Shown: positions 12,901 to 21,526 of the stretch, in pieces
How positions within the stretch are numbered: the stretch's first letter is position 1
How the letters are laid out: every line of letters begins with the position of its first letter
Source: Orbicella faveolata
Taxonomy: Eukaryota > Cnidaria > Anthozoa > Scleractinia > Merulinidae
Direction of reading: 5' to 3'
Assembly: GCF_002042975.1 (NCBI RefSeq)
Contig: NW_018149971.1
Coordinates: 91,927-155,926, forward strand
Length of the DNA: 64,000 nucleotides
Program-made: the position numbers and the translations under genes
The notes under the pieces: generated by a model
Seen by the model: the letters and a program-made list of their open reading frames with translations, nothing else
Told to the model about the DNA's origin: nothing
Database searches by the model: none

Positions 12901-15900
12901 TTTTTAAAGTTGTCGTGCGCTAAGAACTGTGGGTAAATGTACCAGTCGCCATCTTTTTTCCTACGGATGATTGGCTCAGTTTAAGCAATGCTTAGGTCTT
13001 CATTTCCCACATACGTCAATATTCTAATGGCATTTGGATGGAGGGAGGAGGTGCACAAATGCCAGTTTTTATTTAAACTTTTGTCTATTTGTCAGTTGTC
13101 GGGTAAATGTTGGGCCATTTGTCAGTTGTCAGTTAGCCCCATCCAGACCCTCTTCTAAACTTGTATATTATTTAGGAAGCCTGTGAGTTAATTTTGATAA
13201 GAGAATCAACTTTGTTCTGTAAGATTTTTCGCTTTGTTTGCTGTTCTACAGATAGCTGCGAAAAGACCAAGACCTAGTAAGAAGACTACAATGCAGAAAC
13301 GTTCGTACTAGACCCAGACCCTTTAGCGCTGCACATCTAACTTATCTAACAGTAGCTGTGGAACCATTGTCTTCAGTCTTAAATTCCTCATTACACTGCA
13401 ATATGCCATGGAAACAACAGTTTACCTAAAAGGAACTACGTCACGGTTTGCGCATTTTAAAAAGTTTAGCCTAAATATTTCAAGTTAGTCGTTTGTAATC
13501 CGTGTTAATCTTCTCCATCCTTAACCATCCTTGTTCCTCTATCTATTTTTCTATCTCAGTAAACTACGATTTTCAGATTTTATTCAATTTAAAGGTTATT
13601 TGGTATGAGGCCAAAATACTGTGGCTGAGCCCCTTTAAGCACTGACAGCTATCAGGCTTCGTACGCCCCTAGGATTAATCGGCCACAAGTAAGTTCTTCT
13701 TGGAAGAGGTCAATCACTGCAATGTTTCCCATACCTGAGTTGGATAAGGCGCCAGTACACAAATTCGTGCTGGATTTGCATTGCCCCAAACTTGAGCTGG
13801 CCAGAGTTTTATCGATTCTTCCACGCGGTCAGCAACTTCAGCAGCTTCTCCCCTGTTGAGAAAAGATGGTGGCTCATCTGCAATCTCTTCCTGACCATGG
13901 ACGCCATAGAAGACTACTGAATACGGCAGACTGGCTGGGCGTTTTAGATTCGCAATGAGCGTGTCTTGATAGAACAGATGCGATGGTATACCCACGATGT
14001 CATCATAAGCACGGTAGTTTTGCAGTAACAGAACTTTCGATCTTGACATTGATGGGTACAATTCAGACAAACGCACCAGAAGAGAACGGCCAAGAGCCAG
14101 CCGTTGACAAACTTCAGACATGACAGGAGGACTGAGCTAGACAGTAAAGAGAAAAGAAAATCATACTTACTAACAAGAATCACTTGTTGAAAGTATGTTA
14201 CAATTCTGACTATCGGCCGACTATTGGTCGACTGTTAACCGACATGTCCGCCGACACGTTGGTGGGATCGGGTCTTTACCTTTATAGACCCAATGCACAT
14301 TTAATACAAAGACCTCTTATTGACCGAGTTCAAGGATGATACTGTAAGTTAACGATTCTTGTTTTTTCTCTTCCATTCTTGTTTTTTTCTCTTCAATTCA
14401 CGTGCGCTTCAGCGAATTGCTTTTCAAACCGCTGTACAAAGAAAACAGTTTGCCATAAAGTAGAGAATTCATTTTTCTTAAGTCTGGCCAGGAAAAAAAT
14501 TCAGTTCACTTTCACCAAAGCTGACCTATGCTCAACTTTGGCATGTGCATTAATCAAAAGTTCCGGGAACAGCTGCCCCAATTTATCAGCAGAGTTTTAC
14601 AACAACCATTATGTGGTTGGAGCCTTTGGCCCCGTCCATACTACACTGAAGAAGTACCCCCGTCCTTTTTATATGAGTCCCCCCCCCCCCGGGACAGACC
14701 TCGCGGTCGGTCGATAATTTTACATACCTGTAGATGATCTCCTGCTAGGACTATCTGAGAATTATGACCTGCTAAGCACAAGGGAATGATCGTTTCTGCT
14801 TCCATGGCTTGGGCAGCTTCATCGATAAAGATATGCGTAAAAAATCCACGTGGCAGATCAAGTTTAGCTAGGGATGCTGCTGTCACAAGAGTTGTCACCA
14901 CAATTTGATGGTTCATCATTGCTTCCTTGCTTGGCATGGCAAATTTTCCAGTGTTCAAGTCTAACAGACAGTACTGGAGAACCACATCAGAGACCGTACT
15001 GACAAAACGGTTTTCCCAGCAAATGCGGATGGGTTTAAATCTGGATGCTGATATCTTTGATTCTGTAAGGAAGGGGTGAAGGTGATTTTTGATGTAATGA
15101 TCAGCAGCGCTGTTGGAGTGAGTGCACAGAAGGATTCTGTAATCTGCTTGACTGTGTAGCTGAGTAGAAATTAGCTCTTTGATAGCTTCCGCGATAGTTC
15201 TGGTCTTCCCTGTTCCAAAAGGACCCAGAATCAACAACGGAGGTCCAGGGTGTGGCGACAACATCTGTTTTAACGCATACATTTGAGACCTGTTCAACAG
15301 CTTATTACAAGAGTGATTTGACCACTGCTCATTGACTCCTTGTGGAACAGTTGGGAAGACTATGTCAAGGCTTACATTCTCCACAGCCCAATGCATATAT
15401 TGGTAGGTGTCAATAAAGCGAAAACAAACAGAAGCTGGCAGTGGTCTTTTAGATTTCAACACTTTCTGAAGCTCACTGCTAGCTCGAAGCAAAACACGAT
15501 TTTTTCTCAAACTCTCCACCACAACTTCATAGAGTATTGGGTTTGACATGCCGTGCGGTTGAACTCTAACCAGAGCATAACCTCCGCGACTGATCAAGAG
15601 ATTGGCATCATCCATTAGATCTTCTTGAACTGGTAGAACAAGGGTAACTTGGGAAGGGTCGCTTGCACATTGCTGTGTACAGTGGAGAAGGTCTGTGCAG
15701 TGTATGGTTAACCTGGAGAAGAACAATGCAAAACCAGTAAAACTCATTTCTAAAACTCATTAATAACTCATTGAGTTTAAACAAAGAAAATTATGATCAT
15801 TACAGTGTTTGGATATCTGATGTTAATAATTTATTACAAGCTGTAGTTTTAGATTGAGAAGATATATCAAACATGAAAGACAGTTTTTGACCACATTTCC

Positions 15901-18900
15901 AAACACCTCTAAGTTTGGAAAGGTGTTTGGAAATGTGGTCAAACACAGTCTTTTGAGTTTGATATATTACATGAAAATACACTTCACTTGCACGTTTATT
16001 TTTCTGCAAATCACACTCATTTTTATAAGAAAAGTTTTTATTATATGGCTAGCTCCGTGAGCAGGTAAGATGAATCAAATCCTGTTCTGTGATTGGCTAC
16101 CCAAGTGGGCAAGATGGAGCTATCTTGCCTGCTCTGCATTACCTGCCATGTCCTGCAAGAAACATTTCCCCGAAAGCCATATAATAATTCCTTTATTGAC
16201 CAAGCTTGTTCAGTTAAGATGGCTGGATATTGGCCTCGTTCTTTGTTTATGTACCTCTACTCCGTCTCTGTCCATGAACACACACACACACTTATAAAAA
16301 TTGGCCAATATCCAGCCATCTTGACCTCACACTTGGTCAATAACCCATACATACGAGGACTCATTTTTGAAACAGAGGCAAAAAGCAACTTTCAAATGGT
16401 ATATAACTTTTTTTTGGCCTGATTTTCTGAAGCATGAAATACTCAATTTGGATGACATTTGGCTGTTCAACATCAACACTAAGGAGAAACTTTGGAAATC
16501 AAAAAATCAACACGAGTACAAACATATTGCACCAACAGTACTGTATGTCAAATTTCACAGCCTTTTGAGATTTCTGCCACCCCTAAACAAATTGTTTGAC
16601 AATGAGAGAGTTTTTTGAAAATAAAAACTAAGGAAACAGACAAAAAAATTGGCACAATTTTGCAATCAATTGTTTCACACTGGAGGTGGGGGAGGAGGGT
16701 CTTTAGCTCACAAATTACACCACCGGTTTTCCAGCAGTAGTTGGGTAAACCCATAAAATACTTGTTTTTTTTGTCTTGCCTTTGCTACATCAAACAGGCA
16801 GTACTTGAACATGTAATAAAGTAGCCTGGAAATGATTATAGAACCTTGTCATTTGGCGACGACGCTCAAATTCTTCAACGTGAAGAAGCATGTGGAGACG
16901 TTGTCTGTAATGTTCACGGAGCAGGCTGTCCTCAAGATGATCGAAATGGCCACACTCCAGTGCAGTTCCAAGGCTAGGTGGAAGCTGAAACTCAGATTTC
17001 CTATGCACTGAAAAAAAAACAACAACTTTGACACTGAAATTGCATGTGTGCATGTAAGAGAATAAAAAATTGGTTCAAAAAATAAGGAAGTTAAAAAACT
17101 CAAGGGGAAAATAATCATAATTTTTTTCCCAAGGGAGAAAAATTGCCCTGGATAATCGGGGTGTTAAAAAAATACAAGGTTCCCAAAATTTGGATTCTAC
17201 TGTGATACAGCACAGTGTCAAGTTTGTGAATGTGTCAACTGCATGAAAGCAAAACGTGGAATCAAGAGTGGAGTTAGAGAGGTGCATAAAATCACCAAAA
17301 AATAGCAAATAAACACACAACTATAGTTGAAAACATATATGCGGCCCCAGGAAAGATCTATACCCACCCAAAGGAAGGACATTAGACAATCAAGGGGGGG
17401 GGGGAGGAGGAGGTTGAAATACAAAGTTTTAATAGGACAGAATAGTAAAGCCAAACCAAAATTTTCAGCCTAAATTGAGGAAATAATAAATTCATTTATT
17501 GTTTTCTGAATCTCTGGCTCCTTTTCTTGAACCCCCACACTTGGCACTTTCATGTTCACTCGCAAAACACAGCTGAGATGACAAGGCCCACAACACAAGT
17601 TAAAAAAATTAAGATGGAGTCAATAAATCATTTCATTATAATTATGGCTGTGTCTCACAAGAACAGGGAACTACCAAAATCATGAATTTGATTGGCTGAA
17701 ATCGATATTGAAAATGTTCCATCTAGACAGGTTACATTTTGTGGTGACAAAGTAGCAAACTAAACGGAAGTGCTAAAAAGCCTGATGAGAAAAAAAGTAA
17801 AGAGACCATGCAAACTGTGGCAGATTCAAGTTCAGCTCATTGCCATTTGCAAGCAAATGTCAGCTAGTACAAACCAGTTTAAATTAAACATGTTAAATTT
17901 TTCTTGTTTGCCACATACAATGTAATAAGTATCTTTGATTATTGACAAAGCTTAGTTGGTCTGTATGGGAGAATCTTGACCTCAGTCATTTGTACAGACC
18001 TCACAGCATTGAGTCTGTACTCACGACCTTGTTCAAGATTCTCCCATAGAGACTTCCTGCTCTGTTAATAAGAGCTAAATACAGAGAAGAATAAAAAATT
18101 TTGCTTTTGCTAAGATCTTTTCAATATCATTTTTGGCAACAATAATTTAAATAAAGTGGTCCCAACCTTAACCAAACACATCAAGAACATTGTATGTCCA
18201 GTTCTGGAGAAAAACAGTCGATACACATGGTCGCCTAAATGTACTGTACCTTGCGTATCTTGAGAATCAAAAGGCACCACTGTGTATTTACTAAGCCATG
18301 ACAGTTCACTATCATCTTCACAAATCACAGGATAGTGGATTGCATGAAGGAGGTTTAGCTCTGGAGCAACCACTACCCCAAGCTGCCGAAACACATATGG
18401 CCGCTCGCCAAAATCAAACACAACTCGTTGTTGAAAACTGCCATAGTCTGCCGACTGAAAGCGGAATGTGATTTGGTAGCTTGTGATTGGACGGCCAATA
18501 TCATTCTCCCACTCCTGGCATCCTGGGGGTAGGATCTGCTTTGGATGGCCATTTGCATTCACCTCCACCATGCTGTACTCTGGGAGATATGGATCCAGTG
18601 TTAACACACGGCGTAATCTACACCACTTGCTGACACGACTCTGAAAGAAATTTATCCACATTATAGTGTAAGTACGTGTGAGAGCATACTTAAGCTATTA
18701 CTTAGCTTATTATGTACATGTTATATAGAAAAAGCAAAACTAATGTGTGTTAGTTCCAGTTCACAGGGGTTTCATGAAGGCTGGGCAACAGGCAAATTGA
18801 TTGCCCACCTGGTTTGACCATCTAGTGAAAAGTTTTTCTTATAGAGAAGTTCAGTTCAAATACATGTAGTTTTGTCTGGTTGTGAAAACCAGTTGCTCTC

Positions 18901-21255
18901 CTGCTAAAATGTTCATGAAACCCCTGAGTTCAATTATACAAGTTTTCCTGTCCTTTCTGAAGAAGTTTTAGTTTTCAGTCCAGGAGAACGGGGGGGGGGG
19001 GACGCTTGTGAAAGGGTTGGGGATGCTTGTTGTCTCACTTAAGGCTGTAAATCATGGATTTTGGTTTCACCTAAGCCTGGTTTTCACTAGCAGCACAAGC
19101 ACAAAAGCAAGCAATAGGGATGACCCAAGTGAAAGCGAAATTCAATGCAAACACAAGCACAAGCAAAATCATCCAAACCTTACACCATTTTGGAAAACTG
19201 TTTGGGCTTGAGGTACTCTGGATCCAGTGTTTTCATTGGCCAAACATAACCATGTGTGGTAAATATCCTTGTGTTTGTGTTATGCCTGAACGGTACTTCA
19301 TTTTAACTTGTTGCAGCACTATTGCAAGCACAAAGAAAAAATTTGATCCTTGTGCTTGTGCTTGCGCTTACAGCTGTATGCCTGCGTTAACGCCGTTTTC
19401 ATGGTGAAATAAGACTTCTTGTGGTTGCACTTCTGCTTGCATTGCTAGTGAAAACCAGGCTTCAGGGTGTTCGGGACAAAATGCCACTTTTGTTTAGCTG
19501 ACTAGGTATCTTTTAGGGTTGGACTCAAAGAAGTAATTAAAAAATACTGCCTGACTGCTTCAAAGTAGTATCTTTTAACGGTCAAATAAAACCCGAAACA
19601 CTCCCAGATTGATCTCTTTTGATGTTTAATTCAAATTTTCTGATGAGTGTCACATGGAAGTCACCCCCAGGGAGGAGGAGACATGTGTGTGTTTCAATTG
19701 CTGAAAGGTTTCAGGGGTGTCAGGAATTGAGACAGAAGAACTTCCCAATTGCCACAACATTGACTGGGACTCTGCTCAGTGCTTAACCTACAGTACAAAC
19801 TATTTTCAACGACTGACTCTGGAAAGCTGGTACACTAACCTAGAACAAACGCCTCTTAACAGATGTCAACAATTACCAGCGCCTTACAAACGACTTATCC
19901 ATGACGGAAACGAAACCAACAAACAGACTTCTAACAGAGCAACTTAACAATACACAGACCAAACACTGACCTATTTGACTAACAATAGACGGATCGAAAC
20001 CCACCCACTTTACACAAGTCCTTCAGCCAATACCATCATGGCTATACTGACCAATCATGTTCAATGGACCAGACTTATAATATCATCGACTGACAAACAC
20101 TATTCACTTGACCCTGAAGATGACTTCCGCTCAGGTTGTCAAAACGTCAGTCACCAACAACAGTCTTTTCAGAACTACACTCACCCGGACGATCACACTA
20201 TACGAACTGCTTTATACTATGTTAGCCACAACAAATGTCTATTAAAGAAACTACATTAAAGTGTAGAGGCACTTACACTTGATGACACTGCAAAAGTCCA
20301 AGTAACTGGTTTGTTCTTGTCAATGTGTGGAACAAACAGTTTTTCATTGCAAAGAATGCTGTGATTTCCACTCATTTCAACCATCTAAAATAGTATTGAA
20401 AACAACAAGTCATTATTTATGGTTAAGTCCTCTTGAACTTCTGAAACTTTTGAAACATAAAGAGATGATACTGGGAATGCTAATATTATTGTTTACATGA
20501 AGGGTGGCACCCTGACTCCTAACACAGCAAGAGACAAAATCCAAATTAGAGATGAACAGGTACAACTACATTGCAAAAAGTCTGCACCTGGCAAAGTATC
20601 TGTACCACCAAAGCTTATCCCGGTTTCTTTATTTTTACTCTCCTGTGGATGGGATACTAGTCACATCACAAGGTTACCCCAAGCATTAGATTTGAAGGTA
20701 GCCATTTATACACCTGGTTGGAGAGAGGCACTGTGAGAGTAAAGTGTCTTGCCTAAGAACATAATGCAATGACTGGCCAGACCTCAATACAATGTACAGG
20801 TACATGTATGCTTGATTCAGAGTCCAGCCTACTGACCATTTGGCAGTAGACTACCACCTCTCTCCTCTGAAGAGGCTCAAAGGGTTTTTCTGGGTGGGGA
20901 GAATCTACTTAACAATATGGGTGCAGGCACAGGGTTACGTAAAGGACGACAGCAGAAGGCACCACCCAATCCATCCAGTTGACTCTGTGCCTGCACTGAC
21001 CTCACACAGCAGCTTTCTGTAATGAACATTTGAAACCCCTGCAGAGGAGTGAGGACTACCATAATAACTCTCAAACCACCATGTCTACATCATACTCTTT
21101 ACAGAAGACTTTCCTACAAGTGGTTTGCTTTTCATTCGTAAGGTAATGGATGAGTTTGATAAAGCACATTGCTTACCAGATTGCTTTCAGGAAAGCCAAT
21201 TTCCTTCTGTCGTTCTATTTCCTGTAATAACATTGCAGCAGCAGATAGGGTAGGC
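833..21255 (-). CDS. HELZ2: HELZ2-like protein: two Upf1-type helicases flanking an RNB domain (multi-exon)
   Basis: The gene reads right to left. Exons I can place by GT-AG boundaries and frame are 21255-21177, 20384-20277, 18640-18250, 17007-~16830, 15712-14728, 14136-13735, 12321-12246, 11842-7646, 6975-6499, 6276-6151, 5108-4450, 3710-3471, 2839-2683, 1740-1570 and 963-833 (stop TAA 835-833). The ten exons from 14136 onward sum to 6,636 bp, exactly 2,212 codons, which supports the model. HELZ carries one such helicase; only the HELZ2 family combines helicase, RNB and helicase, and human HELZ2 is about 2,650 residues, close to the roughly 2,800 implied here. Vertebrate HELZ2 is an interferon-induced RNA helicase/exoribonuclease and nuclear-receptor coactivator; the cnidarian role is unknown. 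Unresolved: the true start codon, exons upstream of 21255, and the splice join between 17007-~16830 and 15712. I see no CCCH zinc finger in the visible exons. Confidence 0.88.
3735..4021. mobile_element. Inverted-repeat MITE, 'GGCCAATATCCAGCCATCTTGACC' family, copy 1
   Basis: The arm GGTCAAGATGACTGGATATTGGCC (about 3757-3780) pairs with GGCCAATATCCAGCCATCTTGACC (3854-3877). An outer TTGACCAAG/CTTCGTCAATAA pair surrounds it, and a second hairpin (CGAGCGGGCAAGATAG / ATCTTGCCCGCTCG, 3957-3989) lies at the right. The same layout, in reverse order, occurs at 16,080-16,352, so this is a repeat family. It lies in an intron of the HELZ2-like gene. Confidence 0.75.
5157..5350. repeat. 85 bp near-perfect inverted repeat (likely Penelope-like terminal repeat pair)
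   Basis: The left arm (5157-5241) and right arm (5266-5350) are almost exact reverse complements around a 24 bp loop. The arm contains GAAAGCTGACGTTTCGAGCG and CCCTTCGTCGGAG. I associate this sequence with the non-coding ends of Penelope-like retroelements in cnidarians; that link is from memory. It lies in the intron just upstream (minus sense) of the exon starting at 5108. Confidence 0.75.
5531..5620. repeat. Short hairpin inverted repeat
   Basis: AATCATGGTAGTTGTATTCATCA (5546-5568) is the exact complement of 5590-5612, and the flanking CTGCGAGA / TCTCTGCAG extend the pairing. No coding content. Confidence 0.7.
5629..5711. mobile_element. Palindromic MITE, 'CGTTCCCAGG' family, copy 2 with 9 bp target duplication
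   Basis: The hairpin arms are AACCTCGTTCCCAGGGTCTC and its near-complement ending ..GAGACCCTGGGAACTAGGTTG. The 9-mer GCGAATCTC stands at 5621-5629 and again at 5712-5720, a convincing target-site duplication. It lies in an intron of the HELZ2-like gene. Confidence 0.8.
5801..5856. repeat. Short perfect hairpin
   Basis: ACGAGGCTCTGGGGAATAA (5801-5819) is the exact reverse complement of 5838-5856, with an 18 bp loop. Probably the two ends of a tiny MITE. Confidence 0.7.
6045..6125. mobile_element. Palindromic MITE, 'CGTTCCCAGG' family, copy 3 (degraded)
   Basis: ATCTCGTTCCCAGGGTCTCTC at the left end and a degraded complement (GAGAGAGCCAGGGAAGGAGG) at the right end place it in the same family as 5629-5711. 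It sits a few tens of bases downstream (minus sense) of the exon ending at 6151, inside the intron. Confidence 0.65.
7391..7632. repeat. GT/CA-rich imperfect inverted repeat next to a splice donor
   Basis: The left side contains CTGAGTGTGTGTTCATGCCC and GCGTGTGTGCGTG; the right side contains the complement CGCACACGCGGGCACGGACA then CACACTCAG, with GACTAGTC/ATTAGTCAG at the ends. It lies directly downstream (minus sense) of the giant exon, 13 bp from the donor at 7645-7644, so in the pre-mRNA it could form a long stem beside the splice site. Confidence 0.65.
7646..11842 (-). CDS. HELZ2: HELZ2-like gene, giant exon: helicase 1 end, Pro-rich linker, cold-shock-like and RNB domains
   Basis: One 4,197 bp exon (acceptor gcag|GGTTAG at 11842, donor CA|GTAAGT at 7646) encodes about 1,399 residues. 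It opens with helicase motif V (EFDVLFISTVRT) and VI (NTAITRAR). A Pro/Gln-rich linker follows (about 11,430-11,100), then a Ser/Glu-rich stretch. INRAFNGDIVAVEV near 10,170 looks like a cold-shock domain of the Dis3/RNase II type. The RNB core starts near 9,650 with SIDPASCVEVDDALS; YHNPMLPSYVSTELCSLLPDEERLA and HFTSPIRRYMDIVVHRILLA downstream are classic RNB motifs. RNB enzymes degrade RNA 3' to 5' with a cluster of acidic residues; here the position equal to E. coli RNase II D207 is Glu, while D201, D209 and D210 are kept. Such a long exon in an otherwise intron-rich gene could reflect past intron loss; that is inference. Confidence 0.92.
11935..12115. mobile_element. Penelope-like retroelement 3'-end remnant (fossil)
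   Basis: The text CATCGACTGATGACC..., ACTTGACTCTGAAGGTAACT and CTCAGGTTGTTGAAACACCGG matches, with decay, the tail of the longer remnant at 19,717-20,260 (ACTTGACCCTGAAGATGACT, CTCAGGTTGTCAAAACGTCAG). It is a short, old, non-functional piece within an intron of the HELZ2-like gene. Confidence 0.6.
12246..15712 (-). CDS. HELZ2: HELZ2-like gene, first Upf1-like helicase (exons 15712-14728, 14136-13735, 12321-12246)
   Basis: This block encodes the first superfamily-1 helicase core. Visible motifs in order are Q-like LNRSQMYAL, Walker A GPFGTGKT, motif Ia CTHSNSAAD, Walker B DEAAQAMEAE, motif III LAGDHLQ (end of exon 14728), then LSPPVMSE and motif IV LLLQNYRA in 14136-13735, and APYPTQ at its end. 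The 76 bp exon 12321-12246 supplies VQVEGVNNVQ, and motif V/VI (GLEFDVLFISTVRT, LLNTAITRAR) follows at the start of the next exon, 11842. All junctions keep phase (0, 0, then G|GG). The family binds and unwinds RNA using ATP; all catalytic motifs seem present, so activity is plausible. The acceptor at 15712 needs two bases from the previous exon, and I could not find a matching donor, so a small exon may be missing between 15.7 and 16.8 kb. Confidence 0.9.
12725..12971. mobile_element. MITE with ~24 bp terminal inverted repeats
   Basis: ATCCATCGTAGGAAAAAAGATGGCG at the left is mirrored by CGCCATCTTTTTTCCTACGGATGAT at the right, spanning 247 bp with no coding content. Intronic in the HELZ2-like gene (between exons 13735 and 12321). 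Confidence 0.75.
13425..13625 (+). repeat. Dispersed repeat family R, copy 1
   Basis: Key phrases are CTACGTCACGGTTTGCGCAT, AAAAAGTTTAGCCTAAAT, AATCCGTGTTAATCTTCTCC, TAACCATCCTTGTTCC and CTCAGTAAACTACGATTTTC followed by CAATTTAAAGGTTATTTGG. The same run recurs at 46,515-46,715 and inverted at 63,155-63,385, with a shorter inverted piece at 37,066-37,185. It is an interspersed element of unknown class. Confidence 0.75.
15861..15968. repeat. Intronic hairpin inverted repeat
   Basis: TTTGACCACATTTCCAAACACCT is followed after a short loop by AGGTGTTTGGAAATGTGGTCAAA, and outer arms ATATATCAAAC / GTTTGATATAT extend the stem to over 40 bp. Confidence 0.75.
16080..16352. mobile_element. Inverted-repeat MITE, 'GGCCAATATCCAGCCATCTTGACC' family, copy 2
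   Basis: It has the same parts as 3735-4021: a hairpin around GGGCAAGATGGAGCTATCTTGCC, then AGCCATATAATAATTCCTTT, TTGACCAAGCTTG, AAGATGGCTGGATATTGGCC and the complementary arm GGCCAATATCCAGCCATCTT ending TTGGTCAATAACCC. Intronic in the HELZ2-like gene. Confidence 0.75.
17959..18053. repeat. Intronic hairpin inverted repeat
   Basis: GTCTGTATGGGAGAATCTTGA and its complement TCAAGATTCTCCCATAGAGAC bound a 95 bp segment with a second internal pair (TCTGTAC/GTACAGA-type). Confidence 0.65.
18250..21255 (-). CDS. HELZ2: HELZ2-like gene, N-terminal exons (HELZ-family pre-helicase region)
   Basis: Three exons join in frame. Exon 21255-21177 ends ...GFPESNL, 20384-20277 contains KPVTWTFAVSSS, and 18640-18250 starts SRVSKWCRLRRV. 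The run 'TWTFAV', then 'NCQEW'-like PGCQEW, then 'GSFQQRVVFDFG' (in 18640-18250) follows the order in human HELZ ('TWTFAL', 'NCQEW', 'GTFRQTVVFDFG'), so this is the region just before helicase 1. Exon 18640-18250 ends at CAAG|GTACAG, leaving one base that fits the next exon (17007, REHYRQRLHMLLHVEEF), which matches HELZ 'YQSRLHDLLYIEEI'. The start codon is not settled: an in-frame ATG lies inside 21255-21177, but the exon is preceded by an acceptor (ttcaag), so an upstream coding or leader exon exists. A copy of exon 21255-21177 recurs at 24934-24856 in the duplicated block. Confidence 0.75.
19073..19462. mobile_element. 390 bp MITE with perfect 19 bp terminal inverted repeats
   Basis: The termini AAGCCTGGTTTTCACTAGC and GCTAGTGAAAACCAGGCTT are exact complements. 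The interior is rich in CACAAGCACAAGC-like subterminal motifs, with the complement (CTTGTGCTTGTGCTTGCGCTT) near the other end. It lies in an intron of the HELZ2-like gene. No transposase is encoded, so it would be non-autonomous. Confidence 0.8.
19717..20260 (+). mobile_element. Penelope-like retroelement 3' remnant (fossil)
   Basis: A translated stretch at 19,717-19,920 reads HNIDWDSAQ..., LTLESWYTN, TPLNRCQQLPAPYKRLI, which matches the end of the GIY-YIG endonuclease region of Penelope-like elements as I remember them. The 3' tail (LDPEDDFRSGCQNVSHQQQ in one frame) is also typical. Most of the element (reverse transcriptase) is absent, so it is a truncated, broken copy, inserted opposite in sense to the host gene, in an intron. 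Confidence 0.65.
20612..20838 (-). mobile_element. SINE-like repeat, family S, copy 1
   Basis: On the plus strand it reads GCTTATCCCGGTTTCTTTAT, GGATGGGATACTAGTCACAT, GGTTACCCC, CATTTATACACCTGGTTGGA, GTAAAGTGTCTTGCC. The same order recurs at 28,125-28,422 and 33,490-33,770. On the minus strand this resembles a tRNA-derived SINE with 'GGCAAGACACTTTAC'. The copy is degraded. Confidence 0.6.
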
Positions 21256-21526
21256 CTTGAATTTTGTTGTAAGAACATCTTTTCTCTCTTACTTTACATC
21301 TGCTTGTGTATATATTTACATGAAAGATCCTTGAGACAAATATTTACAACTGAAGAACATACAGTGCTGTTTAGCCTTTGAATCCACTGGCTCTGTCACT
21401 GTGACCATTTCCAAGGCAGCTACTGTGGAAGAAATGAGTATGGTTAGCTAAAAACATTACGTCAAAATAACAGGTAAAGGTAAAGAGTCCATACATTGTA
21501 TATAAACCCTAAACAAGGCAAACACA

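Noticed and set aside
21358-21405. A further upstream HELZ2-like exon (after acceptor CCACAG near 21,428)
   Set aside because: One frame is open (AALEMVTVTEPVDSK), but no donor gives the phase needed by the exon starting at 21255; joining it produces an early stop.
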